Source of the DNA: Streptomyces actuosus
GTDB lineage: Bacteria > Actinomycetota > Actinomycetes > Streptomycetales > Streptomycetaceae
NCBI RefSeq assembly: GCF_016921115.1
Contig: NZ_JAFFZS010000015.1
Coordinates: forward strand, 1 to 64,000
DNA: 64,000 nucleotides
Direction: 5' to 3'
The notes under the pieces were generated by a model. That model saw only the letters and a program-made list of their open reading frames with translations. It made no database searches and had not been told where the DNA came from. Positions within the stretch are counted from its first letter, which is position 1. Each line of letters opens with the position of its first letter. Positions 11,844 to 18,620 of this stretch are shown here, in pieces. The position numbers were made by a program, and so were the translations under genes.

Positions 11844-11867
11844 AAAAAACCCCTCGCACAGGAGGGG
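11844..11867 (-). terminator. Attenuator terminator in leuS leader
   Basis: On the minus strand, CCCCTC pairs with GAGGGG around a six-base loop and is followed directly by six T residues, a textbook intrinsic terminator and rare in Streptomyces. It lies about 50 bases upstream of the leuS ATG and 46 bases after the stop of the Leu-rich leader frame. Its position between leader peptide and structural gene implies premature termination controlled by translation of the leader. Confidence 0.85.
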
Positions 11868-11913
11868 ACGCCGCGCCGACTCCGACCACGTTCTCACCGG
11901 TGGTCGGGACTGA

Positions 11914-11952
11914 TCAGCGCGGCCCGCTAAGCAGAAGGCGTACGGCACGCAT
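11914..11952 (-). CDS. Leu-rich leader peptide upstream of leuS
   Basis: A 12-residue frame, MRAVRLLLSGPR, starts with ATG at 11952 and stops with TGA 122 bases upstream of leuS. Three consecutive Leu codons (CTT CTG CTT) include two CTT codons, which are uncommon in such GC-rich genomes. This is the expected design for sensing charged leucyl-tRNA. No clear ribosome-binding site precedes the ATG. A TACCCT element lies exactly six bases before it, which suggests that transcription starts at the ATG itself and the message is leaderless. Confidence 0.7.
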   Translation of the reverse strand: MRAVRLLLSGPR

Positions 11953-11958
11953 GGCGCC

Positions 11959-11964
11959 AGGGTA
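11959..11964 (-). promoter_or_regulatory. Possible -10 element of leuS leader
   Basis: The minus strand reads TACCCT, a fair match to the TANNNT -10 consensus, ending six bases before the leader-peptide ATG. Transcription would then begin at or next to the ATG. I see no convincing -35 hexamer at the normal distance, so the call is tentative. Confidence 0.4.
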
Positions 11965-12153
11965 CCGCACGGCTTGAGCAAGCCGCGACGCCCTTCCGTA
12001 CGCCTAGTCGACACACCCCGTCGACGCCCGCATCCACAGAACCGAGGTCGGATTACTTCGCGTAACACACCCTAAGGGACATCACACCGGCCGCATTGTC
12101 CTTTGATAACAACGCAATAACTCAAACCTCGTACTGATCGGTATGGCGCGACC

Positions 12154-12159
12154 TAGAGT
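12154..12159 (+). promoter_or_regulatory. Possible -10 element upstream of the cytochrome-like gene
   Basis: TAGAGT matches the Streptomyces housekeeping -10 consensus and lies 43 bases before the ATG at 12202. A relatively AT-rich stretch (about 12095–12150) precedes it. No good -35 hexamer is present at 16–18 bases, so the promoter may be weak or depend on an activator. Confidence 0.35.
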
Positions 12160-12201
12160 GCGGCCCGGGACCGCTCACCCGAACTGCTCGGAGTTGCCCC
12201 C

Positions 12202-13482
12202 ATGAACCCTCGTCGTAGTACCACCTCACTCCCCAAACCGGGCCGCTCGGCCTACGGGGCGGCATCCGTCGTCGTCCTGCTGCTCATACCCGTGATCGTG
12301 CTGATCGGAGGTGAATGGCTGCGGAACTTCCTCAACTTCGGTGCCGGCGTGCTGTCGCTGGTCTCGCTCAGCTGCTCGGTGATCTGGGGCCTGGTCGCCC
12401 AGGACCGGCTCCTGCTCAACATCCGCCAGCGGATCATCGGGCAGGCGGTGCACCGTACGACCGCGGTCGCCTCGATCGCCTTCCTCCTGGTGCACATCAC
12501 CATCAAGCTCGCGCTGGATCACACCGAACTGATCGCCGCGGTGATCCCCTTCTCCCTCGGCTTCAGCAGCAGCGGCGGACTCATCGGCCTCGGCTCCCTG
12601 GCCGGCCTGTTGATGATCTTCGTCGGCATCACCGGTGCCCTGCGCAGCAACTTCGCCGCCCCGGCCCCGGTCGCGGCGCGCTGGCGGGCCATGCACATGC
12701 TGGCCTACCCGGCCTGGTGTGCCGCGCTCGTCCACGGGCTCTACGCGGGTCGCCCCGCCAAGCCGATCTTCACCATCCTCTACGGTCTGTCCGTGCTCGG
12801 CGTCATGGCGGCGCTCGCCCTGCGGGCCGCCCCGCGACCGGTCAAGCGCAAGGTCGCCGACCGGATCATGGAACTGCTCGGCACCGAGGACCGGCCCGGC
12901 CGCGAAGACCTGGACACGAGCCGGGCGCGAGCGGCGGACACCGGTTCCACCGCCCTGCCGGGCTATGAGGGCCGCCGCCGAGCGAACCCCGCCGAGTCGC
13001 CCGCCGCACCGCTGTTCGACGCCCCGGAGCCCGCAGAGCCCGCCGGTTCCGGATTCTCCGCGGCCTACCGCGCCGTGTCCTCCCGCGGGCGGGGACGGCA
13101 GCAGTACGCCACCGGCGAGACCGCGTACAGGGACGTCCCGCAGGCCGCTCAGCCCACGGAGACGCTCCCGCGCGTCGACAGCGGCGGCAGCACCTCGGGC
13201 AGCTGGCCGATCCCTTCCCCGCCGCCGGTCGGAGAGGCGCCGCCGTCGGCGTACGACCCGCTCACGGACACCGGATACACCGTCCCCACCTATGGCAATC
13301 CGGGCGCCGGCGGCTACGACGGACGTGATGTGTACGACACCGGTGAGACGAACACGGGGTACGGCACGTACAACCAGAACGACACGTACAACAGCGGTCC
13401 CGCAACCGAACCACTCCCCGGCACGTTCGACGCGCCGGGTTCGGGCGAACCTTGGAACATGCCGTCCGGAGGCTATAGGTGA
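12202..13482 (+). CDS. Heme-b-type membrane protein (ferric reductase/cytochrome b561-like)
   Basis: A 426-residue protein with about six membrane segments in the first 210 residues, followed by a disordered cytoplasmic tail of about 215 residues rich in Pro, Tyr, Gly and Thr. The membrane part places histidines in pairs on helices, near residues 84 and 97 (VHRTTA, LLVHITIK) and 164 and 178 (MHMLAYP, LVHGLYAG). This is the pattern of bis-heme ferric-reductase-like or cytochrome b561-type electron carriers. Its stop overlaps the next gene's GTG by four bases (GTGA). The next gene is a flavo/iron–sulfur protein, so the pair probably forms a small transmembrane electron-transfer module. Donor and acceptor cannot be told from sequence. 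The start is supported by strong coding composition from the ATG onward. Confidence 0.75.
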   Translation: MNPRRSTTSLPKPGRSAYGAASVVVLLLIPVIVLIGGEWLRNFLNFGAGVLSLVSLSCSVIWGLVAQDRLLLNIRQRIIGQAVHRTTAVASIAFLLVHITIKLALDHTELIAAVIPFSLGFSSSGGLIGLGSLAGLLMIFVGITGALRSNFAAPAPVAARWRAMHMLAYPAWCAALVHGLYAGRPAKPIFTILYGLSVLGVMAALALRAAPRPVKRKVADRIMELLGTEDRPGREDLDTSRARAADTGSTALPGYEGRRRANPAESPAAPLFDAPEPAEPAGSGFSAAYRAVSSRGRGRQQYATGETAYRDVPQAAQPTETLPRVDSGGSTSGSWPIPSPPPVGEAPPSAYDPLTDTGYTVPTYGNPGAGGYDGRDVYDTGETNTGYGTYNQNDTYNSGPATEPLPGTFDAPGSGEPWNMPSGGYR

Positions 13483-15092
13483 ACGAGGCCCTGCCCGACG
13501 TCCCCGAAGTCCGCGTGGTCGGCCTTCCCCAGCTCACGTCAGGTTTCGACCTTGTCGAACGGCTCGATCTGCCCATGCACCTGAAGGTGCACGGGCCGCT
13601 CGAACCGATGGGCGGCGAGCAGCTCGCGCAGCTCGCCGAACGCATCAACCTCAGGGGCCGCGGCGGCGCGGGCTTCCCCTTCCACAAGAAGCTGCGGTCG
13701 GTCGCCGAGTCGGCGATCCGCCGCGGCGTGAGGCCGGTCGTCGTCGTCAACGGCAGTGAGGACGAACCCGCCTGCCGCAAGGACACGGTGCTGATCAACC
13801 GCTCCCCGCACCTCATCCTGGACGGCGCCCTGCTGTGCGCCGAGGCCCTGGGTGCCCGCACGCTCGTGGTGGGGGTCACCCGGGAGTCGACGCAGCGCTC
13901 CATGGAGGCGGCACTCGCCGAACGCGGTCTGAGCAACGGGCGCCGATCGGCGCTCCGCGCGCGCGTGCAGCGCAATCCGGTACGGATGGTGACCGGCGCC
14001 GCCGCCTCTCTGATCCGCTCGATCGACGGCGGCCCGGCCATCCCGCCCGGCCGCAAGGTCAGCGCCTCGCAGACCGGCGTCGGCGGCGCACCCACCTTGC
14101 TGTCGAACGCCGAGACGTTCGCCCAACTGGCCATCGCCGCCCGCATCGGCCCGGAGCGCTACGGCAACACCGGCCTGTACGACGAACCCGGCACCGTGAT
14201 GCTGACCGTGTCCGGCGCGGTCGCCCGCCCGATGGTGATCGAGGTCCCCACGGGCGTGCCGCTGCGCTACGTCCTGCAGCTGGCCGGTGCCCCACCGGTG
14301 CCGCAGGGCGTGCTGACCGGCGGCTACCACGGCCGGTGGATCGACGCGGCGACGGTCAACGAGGCGATCGTCTCCCGCAACTCGCTGGACGCGGTGGGCG
14401 GTGCGCTCGGCGCCGGCGCGATCCTGCCGATCACTCAGGAGACCTGCCCGCTGGGCGAGTCGCTGCGGGTGGCGCAGTGGCTGGCGGAGGAGAGCGCGGG
14501 CCAGTGCGGCCCGTGCTACCTCGGGCTGCCCGCGGCGGCGCGCGGCATGGAGGACATCCTCAACGGCGGCGGACCGGCCGCGTTGGAGGCCCTCAAGCAG
14601 GTCGCCAAGAGCGTCAAGCGGCGCGGCGCGTGCTCGCACCCGGACGGCTCCGCGATGTTCCTGGAGTCGACCATCAAGGCGTTCACCGACGACCTCGCGG
14701 CGCACGTCCTCGGCAACGGCTGCGGACGCCCCGTGGAGGGCGTGCTGCCGCTCTTCGAGGGGGGCAGGGCCCCGACGGGCATCCCGGGCGGCGCGGAGTC
14801 CGAGGAGAACGGTCCCAGCCGCCAGAAGATCTACGTCGACTGGACGCTGTGCCGGGGCCACGGCCTGTGCGCGGACATCCTCCCGGAGGTCTTCCAACTC
14901 GGCGCGGACGGTTTCCCCACCGTCGCGCAGGCGGCGGTTCCGCGGTACGCGGAGGCGAAGGCGCTGCGTGCGGTACGCCGCTGCCCGGCCCTCGCGCTGC
15001 GCCTGGAGGAGGACACGCGCGCGCAGGGGGAATCCCGCACCAATCTGCCGGTGCTCTCCCAGGGGCGCGGCAGGCGGGCCCTGGGACGCTGA
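13479..15092 (+). CDS. NuoF-like flavoprotein fused to a 3Fe-4S-type ferredoxin
   Basis: A 537-residue fusion. Residues about 30–440 resemble the NADH/FMN-binding and iron–sulfur part of complex I NuoF: LRGRGGAGFPFHKKL, VVNGSEDEPACRKD, then SLBB-like and 4Fe-4S regions. The usual C-x2-C-x2-C-x40-C cluster motif reads SAGQCGPC (near 342) with a last Cys in GACSHP (near 383), so the first ligand is Ala. From about residue 449, IYVDWTLCRGHGLCADI and RRCPALAL form a ferredoxin with three visible Cys ligands, typical of 3Fe-4S types. It is translationally coupled to the heme-type membrane protein before it. Likely role: passing electrons from a reduced nicotinamide to the membrane partner. Function is inferred. 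Confidence 0.8.
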   Translation: MNEALPDVPEVRVVGLPQLTSGFDLVERLDLPMHLKVHGPLEPMGGEQLAQLAERINLRGRGGAGFPFHKKLRSVAESAIRRGVRPVVVVNGSEDEPACRKDTVLINRSPHLILDGALLCAEALGARTLVVGVTRESTQRSMEAALAERGLSNGRRSALRARVQRNPVRMVTGAAASLIRSIDGGPAIPPGRKVSASQTGVGGAPTLLSNAETFAQLAIAARIGPERYGNTGLYDEPGTVMLTVSGAVARPMVIEVPTGVPLRYVLQLAGAPPVPQGVLTGGYHGRWIDAATVNEAIVSRNSLDAVGGALGAGAILPITQETCPLGESLRVAQWLAEESAGQCGPCYLGLPAAARGMEDILNGGGPAALEALKQVAKSVKRRGACSHPDGSAMFLESTIKAFTDDLAAHVLGNGCGRPVEGVLPLFEGGRAPTGIPGGAESEENGPSRQKIYVDWTLCRGHGLCADILPEVFQLGADGFPTVAQAAVPRYAEAKALRAVRRCPALALRLEEDTRAQGESRTNLPVLSQGRGRRALGR

Positions 15093-15097
15093 GCGAC

Positions 15098-15129
15098 GGA
15101 GCGGATCCTCCACCGGGGGGATCCGCTCC
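15098..15129 (+). terminator. Hairpin terminator after ferredoxin fusion gene
   Basis: An 11-base perfect inverted repeat (GGAGCGGATCC with GGATCCGCTCC) around a ten-base loop lies six bases beyond the stop of the NuoF/ferredoxin gene. No T-run follows, as usual in Streptomyces. Confidence 0.8.
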
Positions 15130-15177
15130 GCTCCGTCCGCGTCGCGTACGCACGCGACACCAGCCGGGTCACCGAAC

Positions 15178-15218
15178 GTCGAGGGCGGGCCACCCGTTCC
15201 GGATGGCCCGCCCTCGAC
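15178..15218 (-). terminator. Hairpin terminator after tRNA-Ala (first copy)
   Basis: A perfect 15-base-pair inverted repeat (arms 15178–15192 and 15204–15218) with an 11-base loop lies six bases past the 3' end of the minus-strand tRNA-Ala gene. It probably ends the tRNA transcript and may also act as a back-up for the plus-strand gene upstream. Confidence 0.8.
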
Positions 15219-15223
15219 TTCTG

Positions 15224-15296
<73 letters not shown>

Positions 15297-15303
15297 TTGT
15301 TGT

Positions 15304-15322
15304 CATGTGGTGGAACCACATG
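15304..15322 (-). other. Hairpin in 5' leader of first tRNA-Ala
   Basis: An 8-bp perfect stem (CATGTGGT with ACCACATG) and three-base loop, seven bases before the mature tRNA 5' end in the transcript. The second tRNA-Ala copy has the same hairpin at the same distance with one T–A pair changed to C–G. That compensatory change suggests that the structure matters, perhaps for 5' processing. Confidence 0.6.
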
Positions 15323-15411
15323 CTTTTTCATTTCGCCCGGTTCCCCCGGCGACGACGACAACATTACACGGTCCTGGGGGGTGAACACCAAATCGGTTCT
15401 CCGTCGGGCCG

Positions 15412-15645
15412 TCAGGCCGTGACGAACGAGTAGAACCGCTTCAGCGTGCAGTGTTCCTCCAGGAGGCGGCCGTAGATCGGCTCGCCCTCCAGCTCGCGGT
15501 AGGTCTCGATCGGGTCGCCTTTTATGATCAGCGCCCGCGCGCATTCCTCGCACCAGTACTGGTAGTCCGGGTTGACCGGTTCCATGTCCCGCACGATCGG
15601 GGTGCCACTGCCGCACCAGTCGCACTTTCGCCTGTGTGCACCCAT
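15412..15645 (-). CDS. Small Cys-rich protein, unknown function
   Basis: A 77-residue protein with CDWC near the N-terminus and CEEC in the middle, spaced like a single zinc-binding site, plus a C-terminal part rich in charged and aromatic residues (CTLKRFYSFVTA). It resembles small conserved Streptomyces proteins of unknown role. Its ATG lies three bases after the TGA of the upstream zinc-ribbon gene (the junction reads TGATCGATG), so the two are almost certainly co-translated. No DNA-binding motif beyond the Cys pairs is visible, so function is not assigned. Confidence 0.8.
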   Translation of the reverse strand: MGAHRRKCDWCGSGTPIVRDMEPVNPDYQYWCEECARALIIKGDPIETYRELEGEPIYGRLLEEHCTLKRFYSFVTA

Positions 15646-15648
15646 CGA

Positions 15649-15822
15649 TCAGCTCCAGCTGTGACCGCAGGAGGTGCACACGTACGAGATTCCGCCGTTG
15701 TCGCCGAGGACCTGGGCCACATGTGCGGAACCGCAGGAAGGGCAGCTGAGGCGGGTCGCCGTGTCCCGTGTCCAGCCTGCGTCGGAGAGGTGACCGACCT
15801 CTCCGAGGATGCACGAAGGCAT
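15649..15822 (-). CDS. Zinc-ribbon miniprotein
   Basis: A 57-residue protein beginning MPSCILGEVG and ending SCGHSWS. Two CxxC pairs (LSCPSCGSAH and YVCTSCGHSW), 20 residues apart, make a zinc ribbon of the kind found in RNA polymerase subunits, TFIIS-like domains and some ribosomal proteins. A good ribosome-binding sequence (GGGAGGGAG) sits six bases before the ATG. It is probably the first gene of a two-gene unit with the Cys-rich protein downstream. The Cys spacing and aromatic tail suggest nucleic-acid binding, but this is inference. It is short enough to be missed by standard gene length cut-offs. Confidence 0.8.
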   Translation of the reverse strand: MPSCILGEVGHLSDAGWTRDTATRLSCPSCGSAHVAQVLGDNGGISYVCTSCGHSWS

Positions 15823-15891
15823 CACTGCTCCCTCCCGTCGGGCCGCGCCCCCTTCCGGCCGTTTGATTCTGCCACGGCCCGGCCGATACGG

Positions 15892-17361
15892 TCAGCGACG
15901 CCTCAGGACCAGTCCGGACACCGCACCCGCGACGGCCGTCGCGGCGAGGGCGAGCATGCATGTGAGAAGCGCTTCCGCAGAGGTATACGCCCCCGGGGCC
16001 CCGAGCGACTCAAGCCGACCGAGGAACAGGGCGCCGAAGGCCGCGACTCCGACCAGCTGGCCGAGCTGCGCGACCGTGGCGAGCAGTCCGCTGGCGTCCG
16101 CCGCGTCCTCGGGCCGGACCGCGGCGAGCGCCCGGGTGAGCGTCGGGCTGAAGGCGAGCGCGAGCCCGGCCCCGACGCCGGTGTACGCCGCCCAGAGCGC
16201 CGCGCCGCCGGAGCCACCGCCGTCGAAGGCCAGGCCGACACCCGTGACGCCGACGGCGGTCACCGCGAACCCCGCCGGCGTCAGCGCCCGCTGCCAGGAG
16301 GCGGGCCAGCGGCGCCAGGTCAGGCCGACGGCGCCGAAGACGGCCGCGGTCGGCGCGAAGGTGAGTCCGGCGCGCAGGGCGCTGTAGCCGAGGCCGCCCT
16401 GGACGTGCAGCGTGACCCCGAACAGGAAACCGCCGTTGACGGCCATGACCGCCAGGATGCGCAGCACGGCCAGGCCCATGCCGGGGTTGTGCAGCACGCG
16501 GGGCGCGATCAGCGGGGCCCCGCCGCGCCGGGCGAGCCGGGACTCGTATCCGCGGAACAGGCCGAACACGACGGCGGCCGAGGCCAGGGACAGCCAGGAC
16601 CACAGCGGCCAGTCATGCTCCTGCCCGAGCACCAGGGGCACCGTCAGCAGCGTCACCGCACCGCCGAGCAGCACCAGGCCGGGCAGGTCGAGGCCGCGCT
16701 CCCGTTCGCTCCGCGGTGTGGCGCCCAGCGGCAGGACGCGCCGCCCGAGGGCCAGCAGCAGGGCACCCACCGGCACGTTCACCAGGAACACGGGCCGCCA
16801 GCCGGTGCCGAAGAGGTCGGCGTCGACCAGGATGCCGCCCAGCACCTGCCCGGCGGCCGCGCCCACGGCGAGCACCGCCGAATAGGCGCCGAGGGCCCGG
16901 GCCCGGCGCTCGCCGCTGAAGGTGCGCTGGATCAGACTGAGCACCTGCGGGATCATCAGGGCCGACCCGGCGCCCTGCAGCAGCCGGAAGGCGATGAGCC
17001 CGGTGGCGCCCTGCGCCAGGCCGCAGGCGAGCGAGGCGGCCGTGAACAGGGCGAGCCCGGCGAGATGGACCCGGCCGTGGCCGAGCCGGTCGCCCAGCCG
17101 GGCCCCGGTGATCATCAGCACCGAGTAGGTGACGGCGTAGCCGGCGATCACCATCTGCAGGTCGGCCCCGGAGGCGTGGAGGTCGGAACCGATCGTCGGG
17201 GCCGCCACGTTCACGATGAAGACGTCGAGCAGTGCCATGAACTGGGCCGAGAGGACCAGGGCGAGCAGCCGCCGGTCTCGGGTGCCGGTGGCGGGGGCTT
17301 CACTGGATGCGGGGCCCGGCAGGGGCGCCAGGCCCGGCTGCGTCCCGGGAGTTGTCGTCAT
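15892..17361 (-). CDS. MFS drug efflux transporter (DHA2, 14-TM type)
   Basis: A 489-residue major facilitator of the DHA2 class, which exports drugs or secondary metabolites using the proton gradient. Motifs include LDVFIVNVAAPTI in helix 1 (motif D1), GARLGDRLGHGRVHLAG (motif A) after helix 2, FRLLQGAGSALMIPQ (motif B) and GPALGQVLGG-like GAAAGQVLGGILVD (motif C). The number of hydrophobic segments fits 14. ATG at 17361 is chosen because the upstream frame is noncoding. It diverges from an XRE-type regulator with 94 bases between starts, a common repressor–pump arrangement. The gene sits between two identical tRNA-Ala genes, so it could have arrived as a cassette. Substrate unknown. Confidence 0.9.
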   Translation of the reverse strand: MTTTPGTQPGLAPLPGPASSEAPATGTRDRRLLALVLSAQFMALLDVFIVNVAAPTIGSDLHASGADLQMVIAGYAVTYSVLMITGARLGDRLGHGRVHLAGLALFTAASLACGLAQGATGLIAFRLLQGAGSALMIPQVLSLIQRTFSGERRARALGAYSAVLAVGAAAGQVLGGILVDADLFGTGWRPVFLVNVPVGALLLALGRRVLPLGATPRSERERGLDLPGLVLLGGAVTLLTVPLVLGQEHDWPLWSWLSLASAAVVFGLFRGYESRLARRGGAPLIAPRVLHNPGMGLAVLRILAVMAVNGGFLFGVTLHVQGGLGYSALRAGLTFAPTAAVFGAVGLTWRRWPASWQRALTPAGFAVTAVGVTGVGLAFDGGGSGGAALWAAYTGVGAGLALAFSPTLTRALAAVRPEDAADASGLLATVAQLGQLVGVAAFGALFLGRLESLGAPGAYTSAEALLTCMLALAATAVAGAVSGLVLRRR

Positions 17362-17409
17362 GCGACCCAGCCTGGCGACGCCCCGGTACGGGTGCCGAGT
17401 GCCCGCCGA

Positions 17410-17426
17410 TGCTGGTGGTGGCAGCA
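17410..17426. promoter_or_regulatory. Inverted repeat in divergent promoter region
   Basis: TGCTG and CAGCA flank a seven-base centre in the 94-base spacer between the MFS pump and the XRE regulator. Position and symmetry fit an operator for the regulator, but a 5-bp arm is short and could be chance. Confidence 0.3.
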
Positions 17427-17455
17427 CCTGGCAGGCGACGGAGCGGGACGCGAGG

Positions 17456-18349
17456 ATGGGGGACGTGACGGTGGGTACGACACAGCGGCGCCGGCCCGAG
17501 CTGGCCGCCTTCCTGCGCAGCAGACGCGCCCGGGTGACCCCGGCCGACGTGGGCATGCCGCCGGGCCTCCGGCGTCGCACGCCGGGGCTGCGCCGCGAGG
17601 AGGTCGCCCAACTCTCGGGGGTCGGCGTGACCTGGTACACCTGGCTGGAGCAGGGCCGCCCGATCAACGCCTCCCCACAGGTGCTGGACGCGGTGGCGCG
17701 GACCCTGCGCCTGGACCCGGCGGAGCGCGAGCACCTCTACCACCTGGCCGAGGTGCCCTGCTCCCCCGCCCCGGAGGCACCGGCGCAGAGCGTCGGCCCG
17801 GAGATCCAGGGCATCGTCGACGCCCTGGATCCGCGCCCGGCGGTGGTCTACAACTCGCGGTACGACGTCCTGGCCTCCAACGCCGCCTACCGCGACCTCT
17901 TCCACCCGGGCCTGCTGCCCGCCGGCCGTCCCGCCAACGCGCTGTGGACGCTGTTCACGACCCCGGAGGAGGACTGCCCGCTGGTGCAGCGGGACAGGGA
18001 GCTGCCGGTGATGGTGGCCACCCTGCGCGCGGCGTACGGCCTGCACGCCGGCGAACCCGTCTGGGACGACTTCGTCCTCCGGCTGTCGGCGGCCAGCGGG
18101 CTCTTCGCCCGGCTGTGGGCGAGCGGTGACGTGGCGCTGCCCGGCCGGCGGGTGAAGGTCTTCCGCCACGGGCACGTCGGCGAGCTGCGGATGAGCACCC
18201 TGTCGCTGTCGGTCGACGGCATGCCGGAGTGCCGGGTGGTGGTCTACTCCCCGGACGACGCGGAGACGGCGCGCCGGGCGGCACTGCTGCGCGAGCGGCG
18301 GGAGAGCCTGTGGCCGCGGGGGACGGAGCATCGGGAGCGGACACCGTGA
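17456..18349 (+). CDS. XRE-family regulator with MmyB-like ligand domain
   Basis: A protein of about 297 residues. The first 80 residues form a helix-turn-helix of the XRE type (LAAFLRSRRARVTP, GLRREEVAQLSGVGVTWYTWLEQGR). The remainder matches the MmyB-like ligand-binding region (DPRPAVVYNSRYDVLASNAAYRDLF, LSLSVDGMPECRVVVYSPDD), which adopts a PAS-like fold. Such proteins act as cytoplasmic DNA-binding switches next to redox enzymes or exporters. It diverges from the MFS pump gene and probably controls it. ATG at 17456 is given; GTG at 17471 has a better-spaced GGGGGA site and may be the true start. The downstream hairpin at 18358–18384 probably ends the transcript. Confidence 0.85.
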   Translation: MGDVTVGTTQRRRPELAAFLRSRRARVTPADVGMPPGLRRRTPGLRREEVAQLSGVGVTWYTWLEQGRPINASPQVLDAVARTLRLDPAEREHLYHLAEVPCSPAPEAPAQSVGPEIQGIVDALDPRPAVVYNSRYDVLASNAAYRDLFHPGLLPAGRPANALWTLFTTPEEDCPLVQRDRELPVMVATLRAAYGLHAGEPVWDDFVLRLSAASGLFARLWASGDVALPGRRVKVFRHGHVGELRMSTLSLSVDGMPECRVVVYSPDDAETARRAALLRERRESLWPRGTEHRERTP

Positions 18350-18357
18350 CAACAGAA

Positions 18358-18384
18358 GATCCCGCCCCCTGTGGGGACGGGATC
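18358..18384. terminator. Bidirectional hairpin between regulator and tRNA-Ala
   Basis: GATCCCG and CGGGATC form a 7-bp stem around a 13-base GC-rich loop that can pair further. It lies eight bases after the XRE gene stop and 41 bases past the 3' end of the minus-strand tRNA-Ala, so it can serve both. Confidence 0.7.
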
Positions 18385-18424
18385 CTCGTACCGTTCCTCG
18401 GCGACTCCGTGGAGTACCGATCGG

Positions 18425-18497
<73 letters not shown>

Positions 18498-18504
18498 TTG
18501 CCGC

Positions 18505-18523
18505 CATGCGGTGGAACCGCATG
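18505..18523 (-). other. Hairpin in 5' leader of second tRNA-Ala
   Basis: An 8-bp stem (CATGCGGT with ACCGCATG) and three-base loop, seven bases before the mature tRNA 5' end. It corresponds exactly to the hairpin at 15304–15322 but with one base pair changed in both arms. Confidence 0.6.
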
Positions 18524-18559
18524 CCTCGTCCGCCCCACCCAGCGGGGCGAACAAGAAGA

Positions 18560-18589
18560 ACTCTAGCCTGCCACCTGCCGGAAAGTGAA
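18560..18589 (-). promoter_or_regulatory. Probable promoter of second tRNA-Ala
   Basis: The minus strand carries TTCACT (18584–18589) and TAGAGT (18560–18565) separated by 18 bases, close to the Streptomyces housekeeping consensus. Transcription would start near 18553, giving a leader of about 55 bases that contains the hairpin at 18505–18523. Confidence 0.5.
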
Positions 18590-18620
18590 ATCCGGGGTCG
18601 GCGGCCGCTTCGGGCGGCAG

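Larger units (their letters stand above)
11844..11952 (-). promoter_or_regulatory. Leucine attenuation leader of leuS
   Basis: The leuS leader contains, in order, a 12-codon leader frame with three consecutive Leu codons, an 8-bp hairpin (11882–11907, CCGACCAC with GTGGTCGG), and the T-tailed terminator. The last codons of the leader frame contain GCCGCGC (11917–11923 on the minus strand), which can pair with GCGCGGC (11870–11876) just before the terminator, giving a long-range alternative fold that a stalled ribosome would block. This layout matches classical transcription attenuation as known for amino acid operons. It is not a T-box: I see no specifier loop or conserved T-box sequence. The mechanism is inferred from layout. 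Confidence 0.7.

Noticed and set aside
11793..12070. T-box riboswitch in front of leuS
   Set aside because: No specifier loop or conserved T-box bulge sequence is visible; a Leu-rich leader frame explains the region better.
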